Below are positions 1 to 6,313 of a stretch of DNA of 11,637 nt, in pieces. How positions within the stretch are numbered: position 1 is the stretch's first letter; each line of letters opens with the position of its first letter. Both the position numbers and the translations under genes were made by a program. Origin of the DNA: Pseudomonadota bacterium (lineage in GTDB: Bacteria > Pseudomonadota > Alphaproteobacteria > Rhizobiales > Rhizobiaceae); contig JAEWKX010000009.1 of assembly GCA_023393575.1 (NCBI GenBank), positions 1-11,637 on the forward strand, given 5' to 3'. Under the pieces are notes generated by a model. It saw only the letters and a list, made by a program, of their open reading frames with translations, searched no databases and was not told the DNA's origin.

Positions 1-457
1 CGGAACCGGGGGGCAGCTGGCCGGGATCGCCGAGGACCAGGCTCGGGGAGCCGAAGCTCAGGAGATCACGGCCACGCTGCTCGGCCACCATGGAGCATTC
101 GGCGATGACGATCAGAGACGCTTTCGCGACGGGGCTTTGGCGGTTGATTGAAAACATCGGCGAGATGGACGTCTTGCCGGTCTCCTCGTCGGAGACCTCC
201 TCCTCCCCGCGCGGCCGGTAGATCAGCGAATGGATCGTCTTGGCGTTCCTGGCGCCGCGCGAGCGCAGTACCTGCGCCGCCTTGCCGGTGAACGCGGCGA
301 AAAGAACCTCGCCGTCGACATGCTCGGCAAAATGCTTCGCCAGCGTCGTCTTCCCGGTACCGGCATAGCCGAACAGCCGGAAAACCTGCTGGCGGCCATC
401 CTTGAGCCAGCTGGAAACGGCCTTCAGGGCCTCGTCCTGTTGCGGTGCGAACTGCAT
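1..457 (-). CDS. RecD-like SF1 DNA helicase / AAA_30 ATPase, N-terminal part (cut by window edge)
   Basis: This is the N-terminal 152 residues of an ATPase that continues past the left edge. Reading from ATG at 457, a P-loop GYAGTGKTT lies at residues 30-38, a segment typical of this family (FTGKAA, then TIHSLIY) at about 57-80, and a motif II/III region at about 115-150 (LIVIAECSMVAE, then LVLGDPGQLPP). Relatives are annotated as exodeoxyribonuclease V alpha-like or AAA_30 helicases, which are ATP-driven 5'-3' DNA helicases. In the family, motif II normally reads DECSMVDE and the later motif reads GDPAQLPPV. Here both Asp residues are Ala (A119, A125) and the later motif reads GDPGQLPPG, so this copy may be inactive or the edge sequence may contain errors. 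No clear Shine-Dalgarno precedes ATG 457. The gene follows the nitrile hydratase accessory gene by 57 bp with no terminator seen, so read-through is possible. Family placement is confident; activity is uncertain. Confidence 0.82.
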   Translation of the reverse strand, partial: MQFAPQQDEALKAVSSWLKDGRQQVFRLFGYAGTGKTTLAKHFAEHVDGEVLFAAFTGKAAQVLRSRGARNAKTIHSLIYRPRGEEEVSDEETGKTSISPMFSINRQSPVAKASLIVIAECSMVAEQRGRDLLSFGSPSLVLGDPGQLPPGS

Positions 458-514
458 GGCTGCGACATGGCAGGATTCTGGACGCTATCGCAACCGAAAA
501 AGAACGAAAGCAGA

Positions 515-913
515 TCAGGACTGCCCGAATAGCGGATCGTTTGCCAGCTCGATCGGCTTGCCGTGCGGGGTTGCCTCCGCCGCCCGCTGCCAGCTCTTCT
601 GAAGCTCCAGTATCGCATCGGCATCCGTGATGCCCTTGCCCACCAGCAGGCCCGTCAGCGCCTCCACCCAGCAATCGAAATAGTCGCTGCCGTCTTCGGC
701 CCGTCCCGGCTTGTGAACCTCGGCCGAAAGGGCTTCCGCCCATTCCGTCCAGGAAAACAGTCCATTCTCGTGAAGATGCACCGTCATCGCGAAGGCTTCG
801 GCTGCCCAGGGCTCCGGAAATGCCGGATCGCCCTCCGTCGACCGCGGAAGGCCGGTGAACTGCGCAAGCAGGGAACTTGCTTCACACGCGCTCAAGATAG
901 CTCTCCCAGGCAT
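515..913 (-). CDS. Nitrile hydratase accessory (activator) protein, P14K/NhlE type
   Basis: This small protein (132 residues from ATG 913) matches the family that loads cobalt into Co-type nitrile hydratase, described in other bacteria as self-subunit swapping of the alpha subunit. It resembles the N-terminal half of the beta subunit: residues 33-64 (FPEPWAAEAFAM...ENGLFSWTEWAEAL) and 78-94 (DYFDCWVEALTGLL) parallel the beta-subunit segments around [11 protein letters not shown]...GAFGAW and [13 protein letters not shown]. It lies directly downstream of beta and overlaps it by 32 bp if ATG 913 is used. An alternative TTG start at 895 has a well-placed GGGAGAG upstream and would give a 126-residue protein beginning LSACEASS, which fits the family start better. 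Either way it should be translationally coupled to beta. Stop is at 515-517. Identification rests on sequence resemblance plus position after alpha and beta. Confidence 0.88.
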   Translation of the reverse strand: MPGRAILSACEASSLLAQFTGLPRSTEGDPAFPEPWAAEAFAMTVHLHENGLFSWTEWAEALSAEVHKPGRAEDGSDYFDCWVEALTGLLVGKGITDADAILELQKSWQRAAEATPHGKPIELANDPLFGQS

Positions 914-1541
914 CGATCGAGACTGTCAGGGTCGGATCGGCGTCCTCACCCCAGATTTCATCGCCGTCGAAGGCCACCGTATAGACCCATTGCGGATTCT
1001 CGCCCCGACCGTGGGCATTGTCGTCGGCGAACACGAAGGAGCCCTGCACGGCGTCCACCACACCCGTCTTTCCCCGAGCATAGCGCGGCAATCGCGTATG
1101 GGTCACGGGATGGAAGTTACGCGTCCGCACCCGGTCGCCCACCGAAAATCGTGGCTGGGTGTCCACGGGACGGTCACACGGCCCGCCGCGCGCGAGCACG
1201 TCCGGCACCATGTCCGACGTCAGCACGCGCTTGGGCTTTGCCGGCGCCTGCAGCTTGTGCCCCTCGCCGATCTCTTCGCCGCTGGCAAACCCGTGGCGCT
1301 CCAGCAGTGTCTCCAGAGCGCGGATCCAGATTTCATAATAGCTCGCCGCGAGATAGTCCGCCGGTAGAATATTCTCGCGGGCGTGCCGACTCTCGTCGAT
1401 GTTCCACGCCCCGAAGGCACCGCAGGAGAGCGTGATGCCGAGCGCCCGTTTCTCCCAGTCTGCGTGGAAATAGGGCTCGTCGGGCTCCGGCATGATCGGG
1501 CCGAATCCCATTTGCCCGCCGAGGTCGTGGGGACCGTTCAT
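882..1541 (-). CDS. nthB: Nitrile hydratase beta subunit
   Basis: Structural partner of the alpha subunit; alpha-beta heterodimers hydrate nitriles to amides in the cytoplasm. The 219-residue product has the family N-terminus [16 protein letters not shown] helical N-terminal domain (about 1-95) contains ESRHARE (50-56) and [13 protein letters not shown] (68-80). A C-terminal beta-barrel domain (about 125-219) contains [22 protein letters not shown] and a C-terminal segment ending [10 protein letters not shown]. In the family, two beta-subunit arginines hydrogen-bond the oxidised metal-ligand cysteines; R52 and an Arg in RYARG (153-157) are the likely equivalents. The start is well defined: GGAGG at 1549-1553, seven bases before ATG 1541, and an ATGA overlap with the alpha stop, implying translational coupling and the equal output needed for a 1:1 complex. 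Length is normal for the family. Confidence 0.95.
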   Translation of the reverse strand: MNGPHDLGGQMGFGPIMPEPDEPYFHADWEKRALGITLSCGAFGAWNIDESRHARENILPADYLAASYYEIWIRALETLLERHGFASGEEIGEGHKLQAPAKPKRVLTSDMVPDVLARGGPCDRPVDTQPRFSVGDRVRTRNFHPVTHTRLPRYARGKTGVVDAVQGSFVFADDNAHGRGENPQWVYTVAFDGDEIWGEDADPTLTVSIDAWESYLERV

Positions 1542-2179
1542 CCGGCCGCCTCCGGGGCGATGGCGAGGCCGGTTCCGATCATCGAATCACGTGTCACCAG
1601 GTCCGCCAACCCCGCTTCGCTCATCCTTTCCGTTCCCGCCGGGCGTTCGGGGACGACAAGGTAGCGCAGTTCGGCAGTGGAATCCCACACGCGGATCTTC
1701 CTGTCCTCCGGCAGCGTCACACCGAATTCCGCAAGCACGCCGCGCGGATCGATCACCGCCCGCGAGCGATAGGCAGGCGCCTTGTACCAGACGGGCGGAA
1801 GGCCGAGCACGGACCAGGGATAGCAGGAGCAGAGCGTGCAGACGACAAGGTTGTGCGTCTCCGGCGTATTGAAGACGGCGCGCATGTGCTCGCCCTGTCG
1901 ACCCGTAAAGCCGAGGCTTGCAATCGCCGCCGTCGCGTCCTGTTTCAGCCACGCCGCGAAATCCGGCTCGCTCCATGCCTTCGCAACCACCCGCGCCCCG
2001 TTGCGCGGACCGACCTTCGCTTCGTAGGTCTCGACGATCGCATCGATCGCGGCGGGATCGATCAACCCCTTCTCCGTCAGCACAGTCTCCAGCGCCTGCA
2101 CTCGCGCGTGCATGTCGCTATAGCGGTTGTCACGGTGATGGTGGTGGTGGTGCTCATCGTCATGCGGTTGGTCGTGCAT
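1538..2179 (-). CDS. nthA: Nitrile hydratase alpha subunit, cobalt type
   Basis: Catalytic metal-binding subunit of nitrile hydratase (nitrile + water to amide). The 213-residue product carries the metal-site motif [10 protein letters not shown] at 113-122, with ligands C114, C117, S118 and C119. Thr after the first Cys and Tyr after the last are the residues that mark cobalt-type enzymes, where iron-type enzymes have Ser and Trp. The conserved stretch [23 protein letters not shown] follows at about 124-146. The N-terminus is unusual: it is His/Asp-rich, with His at 2 and 6 and six consecutive His at 10-15 (codons mixed CAC and CAT), before the normal family start at about residue 22. The gene begins 12 bp after the exporter stop; GGGG at 2189-2192, overlapping that stop codon, can serve as its ribosome-binding site. 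It overlaps beta by ATGA. Substrate range cannot be read from sequence. Confidence 0.96.
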   Translation of the reverse strand: MHDQPHDDEHHHHHHRDNRYSDMHARVQALETVLTEKGLIDPAAIDAIVETYEAKVGPRNGARVVAKAWSEPDFAAWLKQDATAAIASLGFTGRQGEHMRAVFNTPETHNLVVCTLCSCYPWSVLGLPPVWYKAPAYRSRAVIDPRGVLAEFGVTLPEDRKIRVWDSTAELRYLVVPERPAGTERMSEAGLADLVTRDSMIGTGLAIAPEAAG

Positions 2180-2191
2180 TGGAGCATTCCC

Positions 2192-2785
2192 CTACTTCAG
2201 CATGGGCCAGAGGCTGATGACCAGCAGCAACGCCATCGTGATGTTGAACCATTTTAGACGTACCGGAACCGAAAGCCAGTCCCGCAGCGCCGAGCCGAAT
2301 CCTGCCCATGTCGAGACGCTCGGCAGGTTGACCAGCGCGAACGCCAGGCCGACGATCAGCACGGTGGCGGTATAGGCCGCCGGATCAGTATAGGTCGCCA
2401 TGGCCGTCACCGCCATCACCCAGGCTTTCGGGTTGACCCACTGGAAGGCCGCGGCACCGAGGAACGTCATCGGGCGCGCGCTCGCCTCGCTTTCCGAAAG
2501 ACTGCGCGAGGTCCCGATCTTCCAGGCGATCCAGACGAGATAGATGCCGCCGGCAAATTTCAGCATCATGTAGAAAAGCGGCACGCTCTGCATCAGGGCG
2601 CCAAGGCCGAAGCCGACGCCGATCAGCAGCGACAGGAAGCCGACGCCGATCCCCAGCATGTGCGGAATGGTACGGCGAAAGCCGAAATTCACACCCGAGG
2701 CGAACAGCATCATATTGTTGGGGCGGGGCGTGATCGAAGTCGTGAAGGCGAACAGCACCAGGGCCAGAAATGTTTCCAGCGGCAT
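2192..2785 (-). CDS. LysE/RhtB-family exporter
   Basis: A 197-residue inner-membrane protein of the LysE/RhtB translocator family, whose members export amino acids or related small molecules. The sequence has about six hydrophobic segments (roughly residues 3-18, 41-66, 70-89, 107-130, 138-158, 181-195) and the usual FAFTTSITP...NNMMLFASGVNFGFRRT start, normal for the family in length and layout. ATG 2785 is chosen because GGAG lies at 2791-2794; extending upstream to ATG 2836 would add a non-family N-terminus. The normally conserved TPGPN motif reads TPRPN (R21), a one-base change from GGC to CGC. It is the first gene of the unit containing nitrile hydratase, 12 bp upstream of the alpha subunit. 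It could export an amino acid, an amide-pathway product or a metal, but the substrate is unknown. Confidence 0.9.
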   Translation of the reverse strand: MPLETFLALVLFAFTTSITPRPNNMMLFASGVNFGFRRTIPHMLGIGVGFLSLLIGVGFGLGALMQSVPLFYMMLKFAGGIYLVWIAWKIGTSRSLSESEASARPMTFLGAAAFQWVNPKAWVMAVTAMATYTDPAAYTATVLIVGLAFALVNLPSVSTWAGFGSALRDWLSVPVRLKWFNITMALLLVISLWPMLK

Positions 2786-2851
2786 GAGGTCTCCGGGGCG
2801 CCAATCGGTGGATTTGTCCGGGCCGCCTCGTTCCATGGGCGACCGGTTCTC

Positions 2852-2880
2852 GTTTAGGCTCGATTCGACCGGGCATCAAG
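2852..2880 (-). promoter_or_regulatory. Candidate promoter for the exporter/nitrile hydratase operon
   Basis: On the minus strand CTTGAT (2880-2875), a 17-base spacer and CTAAAC (2857-2852) resemble the rhizobial vegetative promoter form CTTGAC-N17-CTATAT. Transcription would start roughly 60 bp before the exporter ATG at 2785. Found by eye; no transcript data. Confidence 0.4.
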
Positions 2881-2893
2881 CCGCCTTGGCGGC
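2880..2893. repeat. 14-bp palindrome between the divergent promoters
   Basis: GCCGCC-TT-GGCGGC is a perfect dyad with 6-bp arms. It touches the candidate -35 of the exporter operon on the left and covers the candidate -35 of the aldo/keto reductase on the right, so it could be an operator. GC-rich dyads also arise by chance in this base composition, and no regulator gene is adjacent. Confidence 0.35.
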
Positions 2894-2913
2894 GTCCTGG
2901 TTCGCCTTATCTA
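2885..2913 (+). promoter_or_regulatory. Possible promoter for the aldo/keto reductase
   Basis: CTTGGC (2885-2890), 17 bases, then TATCTA (2908-2913) lies about 30 bp before the reductase ATG. The match to the rhizobial consensus is only partial, and the -10 could be shifted to CTATCT at 2911. Confidence 0.25.
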
Positions 2914-2940
2914 TCTCCTCTCCCATTAGAGCCGAGCGTC

Positions 2941-3789
2941 ATGATCGACGACACTCTTCCCACCGTCACCCTTCCCTCCGGTTCTGTTGTTCCGGGGCTT
3001 GGCCTCGGAACCTGGCAGATGGGCGAGGACCCGCGCAGTGCCGCCCGCGAGATCGAGGCGCTCCGCCACGGCATCGATCTCGGCATGACGCTGATACACA
3101 CGGCGGAAATGTATGGAGAAGGCGGCGCCGAGGAGATGGTTGGGCAAGCGATCTCCGGCAGGCGCGACGACGTCTTCCTCGTCAGCAAGGTCTATCCATG
3201 GAACGCAAGCAGCAAGGGAACGATCGCCGCCTGCGAGCGCAGCCTGCAACGACTGAAGACCGACCGCATCGACCTCTACCTCCTGCATTGGCGCGGCGAA
3301 CACCTGCTTGCCGAAACCGTCAACGCCTTCGAGGAACTGCGCCGCCGGGGCATGATCGGCGCCTGGGGCGTCTCAAATTTCACTCTTGGCGACATGGAGG
3401 AGTTATTCTCCGTGCCCGACGGCCGAAACTGCGCCGCAAACCAGGTACTTTACAATCTCTCGCGTCGCGGCGTGGAATACGACCTCCTGCCCTGGTGCCA
3501 GGAGCGGGGAATTGCTGTCTTGGCCTATTCGCCGATCGAGCAGGGCCGCCTGCTTCGCCACGATACCCTCGTCCACATCGCCAAGGCCTACCAGGCCACA
3601 CCGGCACAGGTCGCCATCGCCTTCCTGCTGGAACGGGACGGCGTTATTGCCATTCCGAAATCCTCTCATGCCGACCGGGTGGCTGAAAATCGTGGAGCCG
3701 CGGAACTGGAACTCACAGACGACGACTTGCAGGTGCTCGACTCCGCCTTTCCGCCGCCCGACCGGCCGGCGCCGCTCGAGATGATCTGA
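2941..3789 (+). CDS. Aldo/keto reductase family oxidoreductase
   Basis: A cytoplasmic NAD(P)H-dependent carbonyl reductase of the (beta/alpha)8-barrel aldo/keto reductase family; 282 residues, normal length. Family landmarks are [12 protein letters not shown] (18-29), [12 protein letters not shown] (53-64), VSKVYPWN (81-88), DLYLLHW (111-117), GVSNF and, near the C-terminus, the cofactor-binding segment [13 protein letters not shown]. Of the catalytic tetrad Asp-Tyr-Lys-His, Tyr (Y58), Lys (K83) and His (H116) are present. The Asp position, usually in the context IDTAEMYG, is His (H53, codon CAC). ATG 2941 is used because the protein then starts at the usual family N-terminus; no strong Shine-Dalgarno is visible. 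It is transcribed divergently from the exporter/nitrile hydratase operon, and its stop codon abuts the ilvH stop. The substrate cannot be assigned. Confidence 0.93.
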   Translation: MIDDTLPTVTLPSGSVVPGLGLGTWQMGEDPRSAAREIEALRHGIDLGMTLIHTAEMYGEGGAEEMVGQAISGRRDDVFLVSKVYPWNASSKGTIAACERSLQRLKTDRIDLYLLHWRGEHLLAETVNAFEELRRRGMIGAWGVSNFTLGDMEELFSVPDGRNCAANQVLYNLSRRGVEYDLLPWCQERGIAVLAYSPIEQGRLLRHDTLVHIAKAYQATPAQVAIAFLLERDGVIAIPKSSHADRVAENRGAAELELTDDDLQVLDSAFPPPDRPAPLEMI

Positions 3790-4362
3790 CTACATCCCCT
3801 GCGGGCCGCGGTTCATCGCTGCGATCCCGGTGCGGCAGATCTCGATCAGCCCGAGCGGCTTCAGGATCGCCACGAACTGGTCGATCTTGGAAGACTTGCC
3901 GGTGATCTCGAGTACGAAATGTTCCACGGTCGCATCCACCACCTTGGCCTGGAACGCATCGGCAAGCCGCAGCGTCTCGGCCCGGTGCTCGCCGGAACCG
4001 ACCACCTTGATCAGCGCCACTTCGCGCTCGATCGGCCGCTCCTGCCCGAGGCTCTGGGCCCGTACCGTGAGGTCTACCACCCGGTGCACCGGCACGATGC
4101 GTTCCAACTGCGCCTTGATCTGTTCCAGCACGGAAGGCGTGCCGCGCGTCACGATGGTGATGCGCGACAGATGCGCCTCGTGCTCCGTCTCCGACACCGT
4201 CAGGCTCTCGATATTGTAGCCGCGGCCCGAAAACAGGCCGATGACGCGGGCCAGCACGCCCGGCTCGTTGCTCACAAGCACGGAGAGCGTATGGTTCTCG
4301 GCCTTCGCCGTTTCGGGTGCGATGAAATAGGCTGATCCGGTCGGTAGTTGATGAGCATTCAT
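3790..4362 (-). CDS. ilvH: Acetolactate (acetohydroxyacid) synthase small, regulatory subunit
   Basis: Regulatory subunit of acetohydroxyacid synthase, which binds the catalytic subunit, raises its activity and confers valine feedback inhibition. The 190-residue product has an N-terminal ACT domain (about 24-98) with NEPGVLARVIGLFSGRGYNIESL, followed by a C-terminal ALS small-subunit domain (about 112-185) with EVALIKVV and FVLEITGKSSKIDQF. About 22 extra N-terminal residues (MNAHQLPTGSAYFIAPETAK) precede the ACT domain; similar extensions are common in rhizobial IlvH as I recall them. It lies 45 bp downstream of ilvI in the same direction, giving the usual ilvI-ilvH order, with no terminator in the gap. 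The stop (3790-3792) directly abuts the stop of the convergent aldo/keto reductase. Confidence 0.97.
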   Translation of the reverse strand: MNAHQLPTGSAYFIAPETAKAENHTLSVLVSNEPGVLARVIGLFSGRGYNIESLTVSETEHEAHLSRITIVTRGTPSVLEQIKAQLERIVPVHRVVDLTVRAQSLGQERPIEREVALIKVVGSGEHRAETLRLADAFQAKVVDATVEHFVLEITGKSSKIDQFVAILKPLGLIEICRTGIAAMNRGPQGM

Positions 4363-4407
4363 GATCTTGCGTCCACTAATTCAGAAATTGCTTCAATAAG
4401 GAACACG

Positions 4408-6198
4408 TCAAACGAGTTGCCGGCCCTTGGCATCGATCGCCGTGGCGACGGCCTCGTCGGTGGCCTCGTCCGGCAGCAGCATCTCGTTGTGCGCCTTGCC
4501 GGAAGGAATCATCGGGAAGCAGTTGGCGAGATTGGCGACGCGGCAATCGAAGATCACCGGCTTCTTCACCGCGATCATCTCCTCGATCTTTTCGTCCAGT
4601 TCCTTCGGATCGTCGCAATACATGCCGACGGCGCCATAGGCCTCTGCCAGCTTGACGAAATCCGGCATCGCCTCGGTGTAGGAGTTGGACAACCGGTTGC
4701 CGTGCAGGAGCTGCTGCCATTGGCGGACCATGCCCATATACTGGTTGTTGAGGATGAATATCTTGACCGGCAGGTTGTATTGGATGGCACAGGACATTTC
4801 CTGGATGCACATCTGGATCGAGGCGTCACCGGCGATATCGATGACGAGGCTCTCCGGGTGAGCGACCTGGACGCCGATCGCGGCCGGAAGCCCGTAGCCC
4901 ATCGAGCCGAGGCCGCCCGAGGTCAGCCAGTGGTTCGGCTGCTCGAAGCCGAAGAACTGCGCCGCCCACATCTGGTGCTGGCCGACTTCCGTGGTGATGT
5001 AGGTGTCCCTGCCCTTTGACAGCTCGTACAGCCGCTCGATGGCATATTGCGGCATGATCACGTCGTTCGAATGACTGTAGGCGAATGAGTTCCGTGCCCG
5101 CCAGCGCTCGATGCTCGCCTTCCACTCCTGCGTCTGGCTCCTTTCCGGCTTCTTCGGCAGCGCCCGCCACAGGCGGAGCACGTCCTCGAGGACCGTCCCG
5201 ACATCGCCCAGGATCGGCACATCGACGCGGACGTTCTTGTTGATCGACGAAGGGTCGATGTCGATGTGGATCTTGCGGGAGTTCGGCGAGAAGGCGTTCA
5301 GGCGCCCGGTGATCCGGTCGTCGAAACGCGCGCCGATGCAGACCATGACATCACAGTCATGCATCGCCATGTTGGCTTCGTAGGAGCCGTGCATGCCCAG
5401 CATGCCGAGCCAGTTCCTGCCCGATGCCGGATAGGTACCGAGGCCCATCAGCGTGGATGTAATCGGGAAATCCGTCAGTTCCACCAGTTCACGCAACAGG
5501 CGTGAGGCTTCCGGCCCGGAATTGACGACGCCGCCACCCGTGTAGAGAACCGGGCGCTTCGCCGCCGCCATCAGCTCGACGGCAACCTGGATCGCCTTGA
5601 GATCACCCTGCAACTTGGGGGTGTAGCTCCTGTTGACGGGTGTCTCGCCCGGCGGTGTATATGTGCCGGTGGCGAACTGGATGTCCTTCGGAATATCGAC
5701 GACGACCGGACCCGGGCGGCCGGTCTGCGCGATCCGGAAGGCCTCATGGATGACGCCCGCCAGTTCGTTGACGTCCTTCACCAGCCAGTTGTGCTTGGTG
5801 CAAGGCCGCGTGATGCCGACCGTGTCGCATTCCTGGAAGGCGTCGGAACCGATCAGCGTCGTCGGCACCTGCCCGGAAATGCACACCAGCGGTACGGAAT
5901 CCATCAGCGCGTCCTGCAGCGGCGAGACGGCATTGGTCGCACCCGGACCGGAGGTGACCAGCATCACTCCGACCTTGCCGGTCGACCGTGCGTAACCTTC
6001 GGCTGCATGGCCTGCACCCTGTTCGTGGCGCACAAGGATGTGCTGGATCTCCTCCTGCTGAAAGATCTCGTCATAGATCGGCAGCACCGCACCGCCCGGA
6101 TAGCCGAAGATATGCTCGACGCCGTTGTCCTTCAGCGCCTTCAGAACGATCTCCGCGCCCGTCATCTGATTGTTGCTGTCCGTCATTGTCTGGTCCAT
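4408..6198 (-). CDS. ilvI: Acetolactate (acetohydroxyacid) synthase large, catalytic subunit
   Basis: Thiamin diphosphate- and FAD-dependent enzyme condensing two pyruvates to acetolactate, or pyruvate and 2-ketobutyrate to acetohydroxybutyrate: the first common step of branched-chain amino acid synthesis. From ATG 6198 the product is 596 residues. It has an N-terminal ThDP domain (about 13-180) with FGYPGGAVLP and the catalytic Glu in RHEQGAGHAAEGYAR (E59), a central FAD-associated domain (about 200-340) with GGGVVNSG and ARFDDRITG, and a C-terminal ThDP domain with GDAS (457-460) starting the metal/ThDP motif and NNQYMGMVRQWQ (484-495). The RQWQ Trp, a known site of sulfonylurea resistance changes in other organisms, is wild type. 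An in-frame ATG at 6270 is rejected because it would include the leader terminator; ATG 6186 is an alternative start. It is preceded by an attenuator and followed by ilvH. The symbol could equally be ilvB. Confidence 0.96.
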   Translation of the reverse strand: MDQTMTDSNNQMTGAEIVLKALKDNGVEHIFGYPGGAVLPIYDEIFQQEEIQHILVRHEQGAGHAAEGYARSTGKVGVMLVTSGPGATNAVSPLQDALMDSVPLVCISGQVPTTLIGSDAFQECDTVGITRPCTKHNWLVKDVNELAGVIHEAFRIAQTGRPGPVVVDIPKDIQFATGTYTPPGETPVNRSYTPKLQGDLKAIQVAVELMAAAKRPVLYTGGGVVNSGPEASRLLRELVELTDFPITSTLMGLGTYPASGRNWLGMLGMHGSYEANMAMHDCDVMVCIGARFDDRITGRLNAFSPNSRKIHIDIDPSSINKNVRVDVPILGDVGTVLEDVLRLWRALPKKPERSQTQEWKASIERWRARNSFAYSHSNDVIMPQYAIERLYELSKGRDTYITTEVGQHQMWAAQFFGFEQPNHWLTSGGLGSMGYGLPAAIGVQVAHPESLVIDIAGDASIQMCIQEMSCAIQYNLPVKIFILNNQYMGMVRQWQQLLHGNRLSNSYTEAMPDFVKLAEAYGAVGMYCDDPKELDEKIEEMIAVKKPVIFDCRVANLANCFPMIPSGKAHNEMLLPDEATDEAVATAIDAKGRQLV

Positions 6199-6232
6199 CC
6201 GCTGCTTGTCTGCTGTTCCGTGATCGAGGCAT

Positions 6233-6256
6233 AAAAAAAGGCCCCTTGAGGAGCCT
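6233..6256 (-). terminator. Intrinsic terminator in the ilvI leader (attenuator)
   Basis: On the minus strand AGGCTCC, loop TCAA, GGGGCCT (7 bp, one G-T pair) is followed immediately by seven T (6239-6233). It ends 34 bases before the ilvI ATG at 6198 and downstream of the leader peptide, so it would stop transcription of ilvIH before the structural genes. This is the position of an attenuator. Confidence 0.85.
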
Positions 6257-6263
6257 GTCTTTT

Positions 6264-6313
6264 CGCGCATGGGTGGCTGACGCCGGATGGTTATACCATC
6301 CTGCCCATGCGCG
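6264..6313 (-). promoter_or_regulatory. Nested inverted repeats of the ilvI leader RNA
   Basis: On the minus strand CGCGCATGGG (6313-6304, within leader codons 12-15) is a perfect 10-bp complement of CCCATGCGCG (6273-6264), seven bases before the terminator stem. Inside it sits a second perfect hairpin, GGATGGT-ATA-ACCATCC (6301-6285), which spans the leader stop codon. These are the likely ribosome-sensitive RNA structures. I could not find a long pairing that directly competes with the terminator arm, so which structure is the antiterminator is unresolved. Confidence 0.6.

Noticed and set aside
66..743. 225-codon minus-strand frame across the helicase and accessory genes
   Set aside because: Wrong frame: the adjacent frame holds GYAGTGKTT and family motifs; this one is low-complexity Gly/Arg-rich.
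563..1435. Long plus-strand open frame opposite the nitrile hydratase accessory and beta genes
   Set aside because: Arg/Pro-rich translation with no recognisable domain, lying antisense to well-supported genes; typical GC-rich shadow frame.
2134..2151. His6 stretch as a cloning-vector tag
   Set aside because: It is within an intact native operon, uses mixed CAC/CAT codons and is flanked by further His and Asp; no vector sequence is present.
4348..5019. Plus-strand frame opposite ilvI, and similar ones at 5746-6234 and 6481-7662
   Set aside because: Each lies antisense to or out of frame with strongly identified proteins and shows no family resemblance.
6199..6270. Longer ilvI start at ATG 6270
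   Set aside because: It would translate through the terminator hairpin and T-run and add residues not typical of the family.
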